Assembly: GCA_028023455.1 (NCBI GenBank)
Contig: JAQFVV010000183.1
Coordinates: 60,001-124,000, forward strand
Direction of reading: 5' to 3'
Length of the DNA stretch: 64,000 nucleotides
Source of the DNA: Epiperipatus broadwayi
Lineage: Eukaryota; Onychophora; Udeonychophora; Euonychophora; Peripatidae
Position numbers and translations under genes: made by a program. Of the stretch, positions 12,046-25,370 are shown one piece after another. Position 1 is the first letter of the stretch. Each line of letters starts with the position of its first letter. The notes under the pieces were generated by a model, which was given only the letters and a program-made list of their open reading frames with translations, was not told the DNA's origin and did no database searches.

Positions 12046-13544
12046 CTAGTGGTTGAAAATGATGATGAAATCAACTAATTTGAAGTTTATAACTGTTTTA
12101 GGGTTTTTGAAAAGATATTGAAGTGAAAAAAAAGTGATCACAAGAAATTGTGGTTTCTTCTTAGTCATATGAAAATTTTAAAGACATCAAAGGTTTATAA
12201 TGAGGAGTGAGTACTCTAGAATTATCCTTAATTTAGCAAAAATTATAATGAGTGAAGATTTGGAAAGCAATGGTACCATATTAGTAGCATATCCCTTTTA
12301 CTATATTCATTAATTTTAAGTATTACTTTTAAAGTAATAATATACTTTACAAGAGTGCAAATATATGTTTATAAAAAACAATAATATCGCGCGTATGTAT
12401 AATTAATTCTTCAGCTAATTAAATTATTATTAAATTATTTGATAATTACTTTTATATCGAATTTGCTTTAACAGTAATTTCGGGACGTAAGTAAAATTTC
12501 ACGAGTAATTTTGCGATATTGTTTTATTTATTTCTTGTAGACTAATGTTTAATATTGTTACAAAATCTTACTTTTTAAATTAAAAACTTTTTAACTATGA
12601 AGAATAAGTGACCACAGGAAATTAAAACTTCTGTCATGAGGTTTAACTACGTTTAATATTAACATATCAATGGTCATTAATAAACTTTAAGACTTTAGGG
12701 AATGACCATTCTTATTTCTCTAACATTTTCACATTTTTTGCAATCTTTATTAAGCTTTCTTTTTAACAAAGTTTTAAAAGTAATTACTTTTCATACCATT
12801 ATGGCATTTCAATTGATATCTTGTAAACTAATTGACATTCTTTTCTAAGAAGCAATGAGAATAAAGTGTTTTAGAGTTTTCAAAAAGCCACAAAGGGATA
12901 CTAATATTAAATATTAGAAGCTCATAAAGAGATTAAAATAAACTATTGGGCATTTTAATTTTAATCTGCTTTGCTTCCAATTAGAGTTAAATAACTTTTT
13001 AATTCAGTTGTTAAGGGTTTTTTCTCCTCTTAGATTTCTCTAGTATATGTAGAACTCAAATATTCATTACACTGCTGAAACTCAAGGCAATAACGCAATT
13101 TTCAAAGGTTTTATCATTTTATTGAAATCATTCTAATTAATTTCTATGTTAATATTAATGACTATTATTTATGAATTTACAAAAAAAAGTTAAACACAAA
13201 TTGTAATTATCATTTTATATAATACTATGGTGATGTGAATAAATGATAGAATTAAATTTAATTATATATATATAGTGACTGTTACCATTAATAATTGATG
13301 TATCTTTTAGCCAAAGTATAATACAATAGATTTAGCAATAAAAGAGTGGCCATCTTTTATATCTTTTGTATGTATATAGAGGGTTGCTTAAAATACTTAG
13401 ATTTGAAAAGCAAGTTTTAAAACAGTCGACAAATATATTGCAAATTAATTTTTAAATCAATTGTGTTTGGGTGGTAATTTTACATAAAATTGAAAATAAG
13501 CCACCTAACTTTAATTACCTATTCAGTCAGTATACTGAATGTTT
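12046..13544. other. Unassigned AT-rich sequence
   Basis: No gene or element recognised. A few CpG-containing words (ATCGCGCGTATG near 12386, TTCGGGACG near 12480) stand out in an otherwise CpG-poor stretch. Confidence 0.5.
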
Positions 13545-13835
13545 ACTATAGTAAGTGGAGGGATTTGAACTTAAGATTTTAAAACTATATTTATCCACCA
13601 CTCCATCTCAAACAACCGATACACATGACCACACACATTTGAAAAATGTAAAGATTCCCCATATAGTATCTCGTGTTGAACCCATCTGTCCCAACTGATG
13701 AGGGCTGGTTCTGCACGAAATACTATATTAGGGATCATTTATTTTTTCACAGATGCATGGTCATGCGTATCAGTTGTTTGAAATGGAATGTAGGATAAAT
13801 ATAGACTGAAAATCACATGTTCAAATCCTTCTATT
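13545..13835. mobile_element. Compact family A foldback element
   Basis: The termini are inverted: GGGATTTGAACTTAAGATT near 13560 and AATCACATGTTCAAATCC near 13811. The inner arms pair (CCACTCCATCTCAAACAACC with GTTTGAAATGGAATG). The centre of symmetry falls inside the ribozyme segment, so only the right arm has a complete motif; the left arm keeps only its 3' half in inverted form. Confidence 0.75.
13682..13745 (+). ncRNA. Hammerhead ribozyme, intact core (family A)
   Basis: CTGATGA at 13695-13701, stem II GGGC..GCAC (one mismatch) closing GGTTCT, GAAA at 13717-13720, then TACTATA and a stem I strand TTAGGGAT that pairs with TCCCAA ahead of the core. All invariant core residues are present. 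Stem III would be two or three A-T pairs, and the cleavage triplet ATA. Activity is an inference. Confidence 0.65.
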
Positions 13836-16448
13836 TAACTTAAGTTTAAATATACATCATAAAACTATTTTTCATCTCTTATAGATACTGTTTTTTTTGT
13901 TCTTAATTACTTTATACACACATTTCATTATGCTATCCCTCTTTTTCATAATAGTGCAATTTTTCTTTCGTTTTGCTGCAACAACTATCCTTCTAATACC
14001 AAGATGTGTAATGCTTTTGATCTGTTATTTTCTCTTATAGTGTTCTTTATCTATTCCATATATCATCATTAATTTTTATATCATTTTACAAAATCATAGA
14101 TATTTTATTTGTTACATTGGATCACTTTTTAATGTTTTTATACATTTTTATTTTCTTTGTACATTAACTTGTTCATTTAAAATTTTTTACTTGTGGATTT
14201 CTGCTTTTCTTAATTATGGTGTGGGTAACCAAGATATATCAGTATTATTTTTATTGCATTTATTAAAGTCTGGATCTTTATTAAAGTCTTTTAATATTTA
14301 ATAAAGATTTCCAAATTGTAGTTTAAGTTTAGTGATATGTTTCTAAGGCTAGAAATAGCAACTGTTAATATTGTAATAGTTTTTCTCTCTAGCATTGCAT
14401 CAGCAATTATCTTACATATCTTTAAATGTTGATTACATTCTGTGTTGGATCTATTAAGTATATGATAGTCTCATGATTTTTTTATTAATCAAAATATTGT
14501 CAGTTTTATATTTTTCTCAAACAAGAGAAACAATAATTTATATAACATAGATTTTCTTTTTCCACAAATTTATTTCTTTTTTCATTTGTATTCTCAAATT
14601 TACTCACAGTACTTTTTCATTTGTTTTTTAATGTTGTTTGATTAAAAATCTTCCGTATATTTAAATTATATCTTTTACTTTTTTTTTTTTTTTATCAAAA
14701 TGAGAACTTTTAAGCAGATATTCGAACTCTTTGAATTTCATATCTTCCATTAAGGCTAATAACTAATCTTGTTTTTTTTTTCTAATATAGCATCAAACAC
14801 CACTGTTGTTTTTCATTTTTTATTTGTAATATAATCCATCTTACTTCAAATTGTATTTTCAATGTTTAAGTTTTTACAATAATGTATATGTTTACTTTTT
14901 AAATCATTTTTTATCTGAAATTTCAATCTTCCTTTGCTTGAAATGATATACTGTTGTAAATAATTATCAAATTGTAGCCTAATCTATAATCATAGATCTA
15001 GGCTTTGTTCACCAAATACTGCTTTGACTTATGATTTTATAGCCTATTAGAAATGAGGACCATAACTTAGTTTAGTTTGTCATGATTGGAAACATAAGAG
15101 AATCATCATACATACAAACAATTATATATTAATCCTACCTCCAATAAGTTCAACATATATTTCAGTTTAAACCGTTAAATATATTAAAGGAAAGACTATG
15201 AGGTTTTTTATGTCAATCTCACAGATAAAAATGAAAAAATTTATTACATTGATTGATGAATACTGATGTTGAGAATGCCTATGTTTATTTACCATAACTA
15301 ATAACAGCTGTTATGACAGGAAATATCTGTATCAACATTTAGAGTTCATGCTCAGTTAATAGCAATTTACTTTCTGCAGCCATGGATACTTTATGATATA
15401 TATATATGTCTTATTTGAATGATCAAAACTCTCTCTGATTACCATTTATCTGTTTTCAATTATATTTTTTTAGAGAGGTTGATTATTTTTTAAAAGCTAG
15501 ATGTTTAAATATGTATATGTGTGTTAAACTTTTCCCCCCTAGTTTTTGTATATGAAAGGACATACAAAAGTGCATCATTTTGTGGCAACTCAGTAATTGA
15601 ATAATCATGATTAGTACTAAATATGTATTGTATTTAAAGTTGTCTCATGTGTTTCACATCTAAAGAGATGTTATTCCAAGAGAAATAATTTTTTTAACAC
15701 TCATGCATAGCCATGATATAATATCAGTCATATCTATCTACCTTTTGCTCGGCCTAATCAATGGAAATAAGTGTCTAACATTCTTGTCATTATCTATAAG
15801 TGTGTCTGTGATATGTTTCACGCATCACAAAGATTAATGAGATTTCATAAAAACATTGACACTATTTCTGTTCATTTAATGCATTATCCCTTTTAAATTC
15901 CGGTATTTATATGCTTTTTGATATTAAGGAAGATTCAGTTTTATAGAAAAATTGAATAAACTTTTTTGTTCAACTTTAAATACACAAGTCTGTAAATTGT
16001 GCTTCTCTTTGGTAATTAGAACCTCAAAATTCATTCATTCTCATGTTATTAAATTTTCTTATTAAATTTCTATAAGAATAGTGGTGATGTAATTTATTTG
16101 AGACCATAGCACAATTTAAGAGATAATAATACTTGTATATTACACATAATACACCATATACCCTGCATCTTAATTGCTATAAAGGGCTCATTAATCATGT
16201 ATCTTAAAATGTTCTGACGCTAAACTAAAGTGTGTTGTTAGAATGGAAAGAAATATCAAACAATTATCGGTGTTAATCAATTATTATTGATTGATTATTT
16301 TGTCATATTTCCTAAATCCTGTAATCTTTCTTTTATACTTTGACATATATTACTTGTAAAAAAAAAAATCAACTATTTGAAATATTTTTATATATGTGAA
16401 AATATGCTGTATTTTATTATATTATATATGTGTGTGTCTATTAATCTG
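13836..16448. other. Unassigned AT-rich sequence
   Basis: No gene recognised. T-rich around 13870-14900, with poly-T runs. Nothing else supportable. Confidence 0.55.
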
Positions 16449-17354
<906 letters not shown>

Positions 17355-17680
17355 ATGTGTCTATCCATCCATGTATAGATAACTAGGAAGCTAGACAGAT
17401 AACTGAAGTGATAAATAAATAGATAAGTAGATAAACAGGTAGATAGATAGATAAAAGAATACAGGTAGTTAGGTATATAAATAGAAGGAGAGAGAGAGAT
17501 TGATCAACTGTTTAATAAAGTTATATATATATATATATATGGAGGGATAGATAGATAAATATGTAGATACATAAATATGTATATATGTAGGTAAATAGAT
17601 GTGTAAAAAAATAGATGAGTGGGTAGGTAGGTATCTAGATATGCAAGTAGGTAGACAGATTTGATCCAGCCAATATGTTA
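17355..17680. repeat. Degenerate GATA-rich flank of opposite polarity
   Basis: Past the array the same strand turns to imperfect GATA / TAGA words (AGATAGATAGATAAA, GGATAGATAGATAAAT, GTAGGTAGGTA), the reverse complement of the array motif. It also contains (GA)n at 17490-17500 and (TA)n at 17522-17540. It resembles the decayed second arm of an inverted microsatellite. Confidence 0.8.
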
Positions 17681-17986
17681 GGGTGAATATTATTATTAAT
17701 TACACAGGTTGAAAATGGAAAACATATATAAAATTAAAAACTGGTATATTATTAAAAAAAATTATTATAACATAACATAAATTATCAAGCAATAAAATAT
17801 ATGTATCTTTCCAAAAATATTAACTGCCATTTATATGGACTAACTTAATGCTAGTTATCACAATCTGTGTTAAGTAAATTGTTACATTTTGATTTACTAG
17901 TGTCAAACATGTTCAACCCACCACTTTGATACTCTAGAATCTAGATAAATACAGTAATGATTATCATTTATCATTTATTAAATTAG
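17681..17986. other. Unassigned AT-rich sequence
   Basis: Nothing recognised. Confidence 0.5.
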
Positions 17987-18165
17987 AGATTTGAAATACT
18001 TACGAGAGAGTGCAAGTCTCTCAGCGCTTGTGATTATTAATAGCCAATCGATTGATTGGCTATTAATAATCACAAGCGCTGAGAGACAATAGCCAATCGA
18101 TTGATTGGCTATTAATAATCACAAGCGCTGAGAGACTTGCACTCTCTCGTAAGTATTTCAAATCA
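17987..18165. repeat. Near-perfect nested palindrome, 179 bp
   Basis: The outer arms read ATTTGAAATACTTACGAGAG inward from both ends and continue through TGCAAGTCTCTCAGCGCTTG and GATTATTAATAGCCAATCGA. An inner palindrome around ATCGATTGATTGGCTATT is repeated, so the GCGCTTGTGATTATTAATAGCC segment occurs three times. Arms are about 77 bp with only small differences. The flanks TTAAATTAGAGATT occur on both sides in direct orientation, as a duplication of the target site would. Confidence 0.9.
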
Positions 18166-19248
18166 TCTGCGCTTTGAAAATAAATATTATTTAAATTAGA
18201 GATTGTTTTTAGCCCAGATATAAACTTTAAACCTGAGTTAATTAATATTTTTAATTTTTTAATTATCAGACACACATGGGGTTATTTACATTTCTTTTTC
18301 CCATACTGCCATGCATTATTTGTTAATCTTATAATTAAAGATACAATAAAAGACAAATGACCTGCAAGATGCACTTCGTGCTAAACCAGAACTCATATGG
18401 GATATACATATTTTATATTTATAACCCCTCCCCCCAATAAAAAAACTGATGTGTTATTTACGAGAAAGGTTATATATCTAATCAAACAAGTAAATACGTA
18501 TATCATCAAAAAAATTTCCTTGCCTAGTTAAGTCAAACTTTCTTTAGTCACATCTTAATATTCATTTGTAGATATATAAATATATTTTTTATAAGATAAA
18601 AGAAATATGCACTCTATAAATTAAAAAATTATGAACATTATTTCATATTTTAGAACAGCAAAATCTTCGAAAGATTAATTTTATTTTTGCTGAAACAATG
18701 TAATGATTAAGGAAAGCGCTACTTGATTTTCCTGTTAAAATGAATGCCAAACAAAAAATGATCTTTTCCAGCAAAAACTAATAATTATTATACGATTTCA
18801 AATTATCGTTTGTCATTTAAAAAAGAGAGAATGTGTGGTTAAACTAACTTAATTCTAATTTTATAATAATTAAAGGATTCTGGATATTGTGATTTAATTC
18901 AGGGGTTAAAGAAAAATATATTGGCCCCTGAACTTGTTGGTTTAATAAAAATTAAATGATTCAATAATTTCTTATAATTTATGGACCTGCATGCAAAAAT
19001 TTCGGAGCCTGATCTTTTTAATATCTCTTAATTTAATGGATGATTGACAGTGTAAGGACCCTTATGATTCGGGCGTCCATACACATTACCTTGCTTTATT
19101 TCATAATAAGTAAACTATTGCTAATTTAATTGTTTATGTTGTTGTTAAAATTGTGTCATGCGATATGGAGATGAAGTTAGAATATTGTTTTAAATTAATT
19201 TTGTTTCTTAATACCCCAATAAATGGTATATGTTATTTTTTTCATATA
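18166..19248. other. Unassigned AT-rich sequence
   Basis: No gene or element recognised. Confidence 0.55.
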
Positions 19249-19255
19249 TATTTAA

Positions 19256-19287
<32 letters not shown>

Positions 19288-19314
19288 CATCATCATCATC
19301 ATCATCATCATCAT
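19249..19314. repeat. (ATT)n then (ATC)n compound microsatellite
   Basis: About 10 ATT units followed by about 9 ATC units. The Tyr/His-rich frame across it is not a gene. Confidence 0.95.
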
Positions 19315-20649
19315 ATGTCAAATTATTTTAATCTGATTTTCATTAACAAGACAAATATTTTTTTTATTTAAAATTTGGATATGAAACACTTGTACTTTTA
19401 TTTACTCAATAGCAGATAATCGTTCTATAAAATTAAGTTGTTTTTTAAATGTTTTTTGTTTTAGATTTTGTCAGCAAACTTTTGTTAATAAAATATGGCT
19501 AATCTAGATTTTAAAAATATTCTATACACAATATTTTTATTGAGTTTTTCCATTGTGAAAAGTTATATTAATAAGATTTTGTAAAGTTTCACGTGAACCA
19601 CAGATAATTTATATAAGTTTTTATAGTTATTCATTTCTGATATTTAATATTTGAATACAAGTTTAGTGTATATACTGAAGAGAGTTTGAAAGGCGGTATT
19701 CAAATCCCTTTTAATTACTTCTGGTATTTGTAAATTTATGACAAATGGAAATGATTTTATTAAGTATTCCATATATTTAGCAAATTTTTATTTGGCTTCC
19801 GCAAAGATATATGTAAGAGAATTGTTTTTATAGATTCTGCAGATAATTTTTATATTTATTTTATAATTATTTAGAATTACATTTGCATAGAATTGTTTAT
19901 AAATAAATGAACAATGAAAGTGGTGTGTATGTTAAAAAATATTTTCTAACATTATATTTTAGAATTTGACTTATAACGTTTATTGTATTTGATTTGATAA
20001 ATAGTAAGTGAAAAAAAATTACTACATATTTATGTATTATGAACCTGATTTTAATTTTACCTATTAGTATAAAATGATAGATTGGTTTTTCATTTTGGAG
20101 ATAAGGAGAATAATTATTAGTAATATTTTATGTAGATGTAGGTATACACTTGTATGGAAATGAAAAGAAATACTTCAAGATTTAACTTTTATATTTATAT
20201 GTGTAGACATATACACAAGTAGAGGAAAGAAGTTAATTTAAATTAAAGAAAAAAGAAACAATATATTCTTGTTTCTTTTAAAATTGTTAAAGATTCAGGA
20301 AACTTGCTTTCTTAAGAAATTCAGGAAATGATATTCTTAAAACTTTTTAAGTTAATCTGAACATTTTATCAGAAAAACACACTGCGGGCTTCTTTATATA
20401 CTTCAAAGTATCACATACTCAAAGAAAAGCACAGATAAATAATGGTTTTATAGTAACTCTTTATATATTTGAAAAATTTTAGTGACATTTCAATAATGTA
20501 TTTACCATATAAATTATTAAGTGTATTAAATAAATAGTAAACTTTAATTCACTTATGCTCATACTTCCATGCCAAATGGCATATAATCTGTGTATCTAAG
20601 AACTAATTTTATCTTTATAACTAACTTTTATTATAGCAAATATAGTTAT
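19315..20649. other. Unassigned AT-rich sequence with a solo family A end
   Basis: A GGTATTCAAATCCCTTTTAATTAC segment at 19696-19719 matches the outer terminus of family A elements but no element body adjoins it. Otherwise nothing recognised. Confidence 0.5.
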
Positions 20650-20794
20650 CTTTAGTCAAAATAAGAGTCATAGATCACATGACCCTATTCTCTTAAGCTT
20701 GTAAGTTATAAACAATGAGGATTGCCAATTCCTCATCAAGCTTTGTGATAAATGGTTAGCCACAGCCAGCATTTAAAATATCTCTATCAGGACC

Positions 20795-20868
20795 CCCCCC
20801 AAACCCAGGACCATGGTTTCGTGCTTTGGCACTTCTCAGAGAGGTGTCAGGGTAGGTTCAGACACTAG
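20795..20868 (-). ncRNA. Hammerhead ribozyme-like motif, family C copy 1
   Basis: Minus strand: CTGAGAA (20839-20833; G8 changed to A), then a perfect 4-bp stem II GTGC..GCAC around CAAA, GAAAC (20820-20816), stem III ACC/GGT, and cleavage triplet GTC. Stem I is weakened here (CCTCT against CTGGG). Confidence 0.55.
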
Positions 20869-21249
20869 ATATAAAAATACCAACCCAAAGCCAAGCACTT
20901 ATTTAAAAGTTATCTTAAATGCTGGCTCTGACTAAGCATTTATCACAAAGCTTGTTGAAGAATTGGTAATCCTCATTGTTTATAACTTACAAACTTAAAA
21001 GAGTAGGGTCATGTGATCTATGACTCTTATTTTGACTATTTATAGTCTCTGCCTTAAGTCTTATACAATGTTATATTGCTAAGACTACTAATATATGGTA
21101 TGGCTGAAGATCTATCAGCCTCATATAGCTATTTGAGTTGGATAGCTGGGTTTGAAGACATATAGGTGTCTGAAAATTTCAGATTTTCCACTCAATGGAT
21201 AACTTTTAAATAAGTGCTTGGCTTTGGGTTGGTATTTTTAGATCTAGTG

Positions 21250-21316
21250 TCTTAACCTATCCTGGTACCTCTCTGAGGGGTGTCAAAGCATGAAACCATG
21301 GTCAGGGGTTGCGGGG
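21250..21316 (+). ncRNA. Hammerhead ribozyme-like motif, family C copy 2
   Basis: CTGAGGG (21273-21279; A9 changed to G), stem II GTGT..GCAT, GAAAC at 21292-21296, stem III ACC/GGT around AT, and triplet GTC ending at 21303. The next bases AGGGG pair with CCTCT just before the core. Each C copy has one different core change, so the implied ancestor had CTGAGGA with GTGC/GCAC and was complete. Confidence 0.6.
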
Positions 21317-21410
21317 GGTTCCTGACAGATATTTTAAATGCTGGCTCTGGCTAAGCATTTATCACAAAGCTTGTTGAGGAATTGGCAATCCTCATTGTTT
21401 ATAGTTATCT

Positions 21411-22308
21411 TCAGTTTATATATATATATAAAATTAAATATTTTTCATGGATTGTTATTCTAATAAAAAACATAAATAAGGAAATTTTATTCATGTAAAC
21501 AGAGATAACTTTTGTCTTTGATGTTGCCATGAAACAACAATTACTGTTGATTGACAATCATATGTATATGAACTGCTAGATGATATAACTGTAAAAATCA
21601 TTTTTATAGCTGGTCTATAATCAATTAATTTAACTAATAAATATTAATTGCTAAATGAATATCTATTTCTAAAAAAGGGTAAAACAAGGGTTGAAAAATT
21701 TACTCAAAATGTCGAAAGTGGCAGCTTTTGTGAATAATGCCATTTCTTTTACTATTTTCTATAGAGATTTAGGGAGAGTATTTAACATGCAGTAATCTAT
21801 TTAAAAATGGTTTATTTTTACAGAATTTATTATAATTGCAACCATAGGTGTCATTTTTTGGAAATTAATATATTTATGTTTGTAAATGAAGTTGTATTGA
21901 ATCATGTGGTGATAGCATTAGCTAAGGATTTATCTAAATATTGTTCCAGATAAGAGTTCTCTTTAAACATATTAATTAACTGTAGTAATGATAGAAAGAA
22001 CACTGTATCTTATGGTTTTGCATCATACTAATGGATGAACAAACTTGTTCTAATAATTTCATTTCTCATTATACTTATGCAATTTAGTGCACTAGTTAAG
22101 TGACACACTGGAAATTACAGTTATTGAACTGATTCCAATTCTGGTAATTTAATGCCCACATTGTATAAACTCTCAAGCAATAAAGCCATTTACATATTTT
22201 ATTTATTATTTTATTATAAAAACATTTAAAATAAAGATTTTAGATAATTGTATTGTGTTGAATATGGAACAAAATGCAATGTGAATAATTGTAAAAGCAG
22301 ACATATAT

Positions 22309-22312
<4 letters not shown>
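21411..22312. other. Unassigned AT-rich sequence
   Basis: Nothing recognised. Confidence 0.55.
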
Positions 22313-22350
<38 letters not shown>

Positions 22351-22362
22351 ACATTTATTGCA

Positions 22363-22393
<31 letters not shown>

Positions 22394-22402
22394 ATAAATG
22401 TA
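22313..22402. repeat. (AT)n tracts with hairpin-forming flanks
   Basis: Two (AT)n runs surround ACATTTATTGCAATATA, which returns as TATATGCAATAAATGT at 22385-22400. The whole can fold back. Confidence 0.8.
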
Positions 22403-22559
22403 AATTTTTCTGATTCTCTAGATGTTCAGCAAAGAAACTTCAAATACTATCTATGAAGGATACAATTACATATATAAAATTCAAGAGCATTATATCACAT
22501 TTTCCATCATTATTGATTACATATTTTTATAAGCACTGCATTTCATTATTTATATATGA

Positions 22560-23065
22560 AAACCAGGCACTCTTCACAAACCTGGGAGCTTAATTGTAAG
22601 TATAGGGGATTTGAACTCAGATATTCAAGTACCTGACAACTATCCACACTATCTCATACAACTGATACACATGACCACACACTAGTGAAAAAGATAAATA
22701 ATCACCAATATACATATTTTGTGCTAAATCAACACTCGTCAGTTTGTCCAGATTATCATCTCCCACACACACATATATATAATCAGTTCTCAGCTTATAT
22801 TAAGATAGCAAATCTTCATACTTTAATGGAATTTGGATTTTCATCATCAGATTTTCAATTATATGGATGGCTTAAAAGTTGAAGGTTGGATTAGATTGAA
22901 GCCTGTCCATTACAGTATGAAGATTTGCTATCTTAATGTAAGTTGAGCACTGATTATATATATTATTTAATTTTTCTACATGTGTGTGGTCATGTGTATT
23001 CGTTTATGAGATAGTGTGGATAGTTGACGAGTGCTTAAAAATTTGAATTCAAATCCCCTATAATT
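22560..23065. mobile_element. Foldback element, family A
   Basis: The left end GGGGATTTGAACTCAGATAT (about 22605) is mirrored by AATTTGAATTCAAATCCCC near 23040. Arms share CACACTATCTCATACAACTG / GAGATAGTGTGGATAG and the ATAGCAAATCTTCATACTTT block. The right arm has lost the ribozyme (a short AT stretch replaces it); the left arm retains one on the minus strand. Confidence 0.8.
22691..22760 (-). ncRNA. Hammerhead motif, family A, one core change
   Basis: Minus strand: CTGACGA (22742-22736; N7 = C is allowed), stem II GTGTT..AGCAC, then AAAA where GAAA is expected (G12 lost), TATTGGTGATTATTTATC, and the upstream partner GATAATCTGGACAAA. The fold is intact but G12 is a catalytic base. Confidence 0.55.
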
Positions 23066-24009
23066 ATATATATATATATATATAATTTTCTGAATTATGT
23101 TCGTGTTATTGTCATTTCAATTCTTCCATATCACACTAGTCCAGAAACTCATATTATTCTCTTATTGTGCTTGCATTCTAGGAAATATTTTTTGGATGAT
23201 GTAGATGTATTGAACATCTGAATCTCCTTATTCATGTTCACAAATTCATTACTTTTTACTGTGCTATTATGCAAAGAAGAGACTACTTTCTATTCACATT
23301 ATATTTTTAATTTTTTTCAGTATTTCTTTTATTTCGACTTCACTATATTGACCGATTTATCTGCCCAGTAACCCACTCCACTCTTTTACTGGTTATAAAA
23401 TACCTAAATCTTTATGTATTGATGTGCCCATATTTATATGTATTCACAAAAATGCCAAAATATAAAGTAATCACTGTAGTAAATCAGATGTAAGAAAATC
23501 ATTGTTGGTGAATTTTTAAAGTGACATTGGGTAATACTTTAATTTTGAAATGATGTATTTGGTTTATATATATATATTAAGTGAATATAAATTAATACTA
23601 GAAAATTTCAAGAGTGTTATATGTATTTAAAATCAAAAAAGTCCTAACCATGCAACTTAGCATGAGTCATGCTATGTGTTTTGAATTATAAGTGGTTCTG
23701 TTGAACTTTGTACCATTGGTATGTATTCATTTACTGTATTTGAGTTTCATTTAGAACTGTGCAATATTTACCTTATTCATATATTATTATTATTGTCATT
23801 ATCATCATCATCATCATCATCATTATTATTACATATAAAGAGATTGTATCTGACTTAACAATTATATTTTGTTATAATTTTACTTTCAGTGCACATATTA
23901 AATATATTATTAATAAACTATATAGAAAAATGGTATGTATTTTGAGATATCTAAGATATTTATCTCTTTCATATAATTTCTCTTGTATCATTATTAGAAT
24001 ATGACTTTT
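23066..24009. other. Unassigned AT-rich sequence
   Basis: Contains an (ATT/ATC)n microsatellite at about 23783-23833; the open frame across it is not a gene. Confidence 0.55.
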
Positions 24010-25370
24010 CTATCATCATCAATATTCTGTCAAATGGTCAGGTTGGGAGAATAGTCACATTATCAATTCATCCATTTTTCTAGTCCATTCTTTTCATTTT
24101 CCAGTTCTTCAATTCTACGTAATTCTTTTCATCTCTTATATTGTCCAACAAAGTCAATCTCTTACATCCTTTCTTCTTACTTCCACTCACTATTCTCTCC
24201 TAAACGTCTTTCATTAAACTATAATTTCTTCTTAATATATGTCCAATCCAGTTTTTTTTTCCTCTCTCTCTGATTTTCTCAATCAATCTTCTCTTTTTTA
24301 TTTACTCTTTTCAAAACTTCTTCATTTGCTGTTTTATCCAACAAATCATCCAACTGATTTTTTTCCAATTCTTCTCCATGCACATATCTCCAAGGCTTTC
24401 AATCTGTTCCTAATTTTATTACTCATTGTTCACATTTCATCATCCATAGCCTTTAATTAATCTTTTACTTAATTCTCTCTTAGAAGGTCTACAAATTTTT
24501 TTCTTTGTTTTAATAAATGCCTCATTTTTCAATGCAATTTTTTTTTCACTTATCACTTCTTCCATCCTCACTTTACCAAGCACCCAAATATATAAATCCC
24601 TTTACCTGTTGATCTATGTTATTACAGATTTCAATTTGCAATCTTTTTGCATTTCTCCCTATCCATAAATACTTAGTCTTCTCAACATTAATCTTTATTT
24701 TATATTCCATATATTCTTGCAGTTTATTCAACATATTTGGAAGACACTTTTCATCCTCAGCTATAAGTACAATCTCTTTCGCAAACCTTATACACTTTAT
24801 TATTTTTCCTATAATATTTTCTTCTCCTCAGTCTAAATAAATATTTAGCATGTTTTCTAAATAAATATTAAAAAGAAAAGTTGACATACTGCATCCTTGC
24901 CTAACTCCACCTTCTGTATTCACTTCATCAATCCATTATCCCCCAATTTAATTCTTATCCTTTGTCCAGTATGCGTATTCTAAATCAATCTTCTCTTTTT
25001 TCAGAATACTCCTTTATCCTTTAAGATGGTCTTAAGTTTATTCCAGCCTGCTCTATCAAATGTTTTTTTCAAATTCCAAAACATATACCAATACCTTTAT
25101 CTTTTTCAAATATATATTTCTGCAATTGTTTTAACATCACCAATAGCATCTCTTGTATTTTTCCCTTTCTGAAAACCAAACTATTCTTCTCTAATATAAT
25201 ATTTTATCTTTCCATAAATTTTTTTGAGTTAAAATCCTTTAGAAGCATAACATAATATTGTTCTGTACTCTTCACATTTAACAGCTTTCTTCTTGTCAGC
25301 AATTGGAATCATTATAGTTCTTTAAAAATCTTTAGGCCAAACTCCACTGTTATATATCAAATTGTATTAA
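24010..25370 (-). mobile_element. Non-LTR LINE reverse-transcriptase remnant
   Basis: Read on the minus strand from 25370 downward, fragments appear in the order of a LINE reverse transcriptase: SGVWPKDF, RTIMIPIADKKKAVKCEEYR (the block before the RTISL motif), FGFQKGKNTRDAIG (the GFRKG-GTRDAI motif), TFDRAGWNKLKTILKD (the AFDRV-W block with the first catalytic Asp), GVRQGCSMSTFLFNIYLENM (the GVRQGC-SPxLFNIYLE block) near 24870-24920, and CIRFAKEIVLIAEDEKCL (the FADDIVLLAEDE block, with DD changed to KE) near 24770. The carboxy end is traceable to about 24020. Many stops and frame changes. It is a different lineage from the RTE-like copy at 10-12 kb, as the GTRDAI/GVRQGC wording shows. It cannot be active. 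Confidence 0.8.

Larger units (their letters stand above)
20650..21410. mobile_element. Foldback element, family C, one and a half copies
   Basis: The outer segments AATAAGAGTCATAGATCACA (about 20660) and GTCATGTGATCTATGACTC (about 21009) form arms. Inside them AATGAGGATTGCCAATTCCTC and GCTTTGTGATAAATGGTTAG are also inverted. A further unit (about 21150-21410) repeats the interior in the opposite orientation and ends in the same TATCACAAAGCTTGTTGAGG block. Each unit carries a hammerhead-like core. No protein frame. The flanking (C)n at 20791-20798 and G-rich 21304-21320 are parts of ribozyme stem I. Confidence 0.8.

Noticed and set aside
19249-19371. Tyr/His-rich 72-codon frame
   Set aside because: Produced by the (ATT)n(ATC)n microsatellite.
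24239-24840. Two plus-strand frames of about 73 codons
   Set aside because: Antisense to the minus-strand LINE remnant at 24010-25370.
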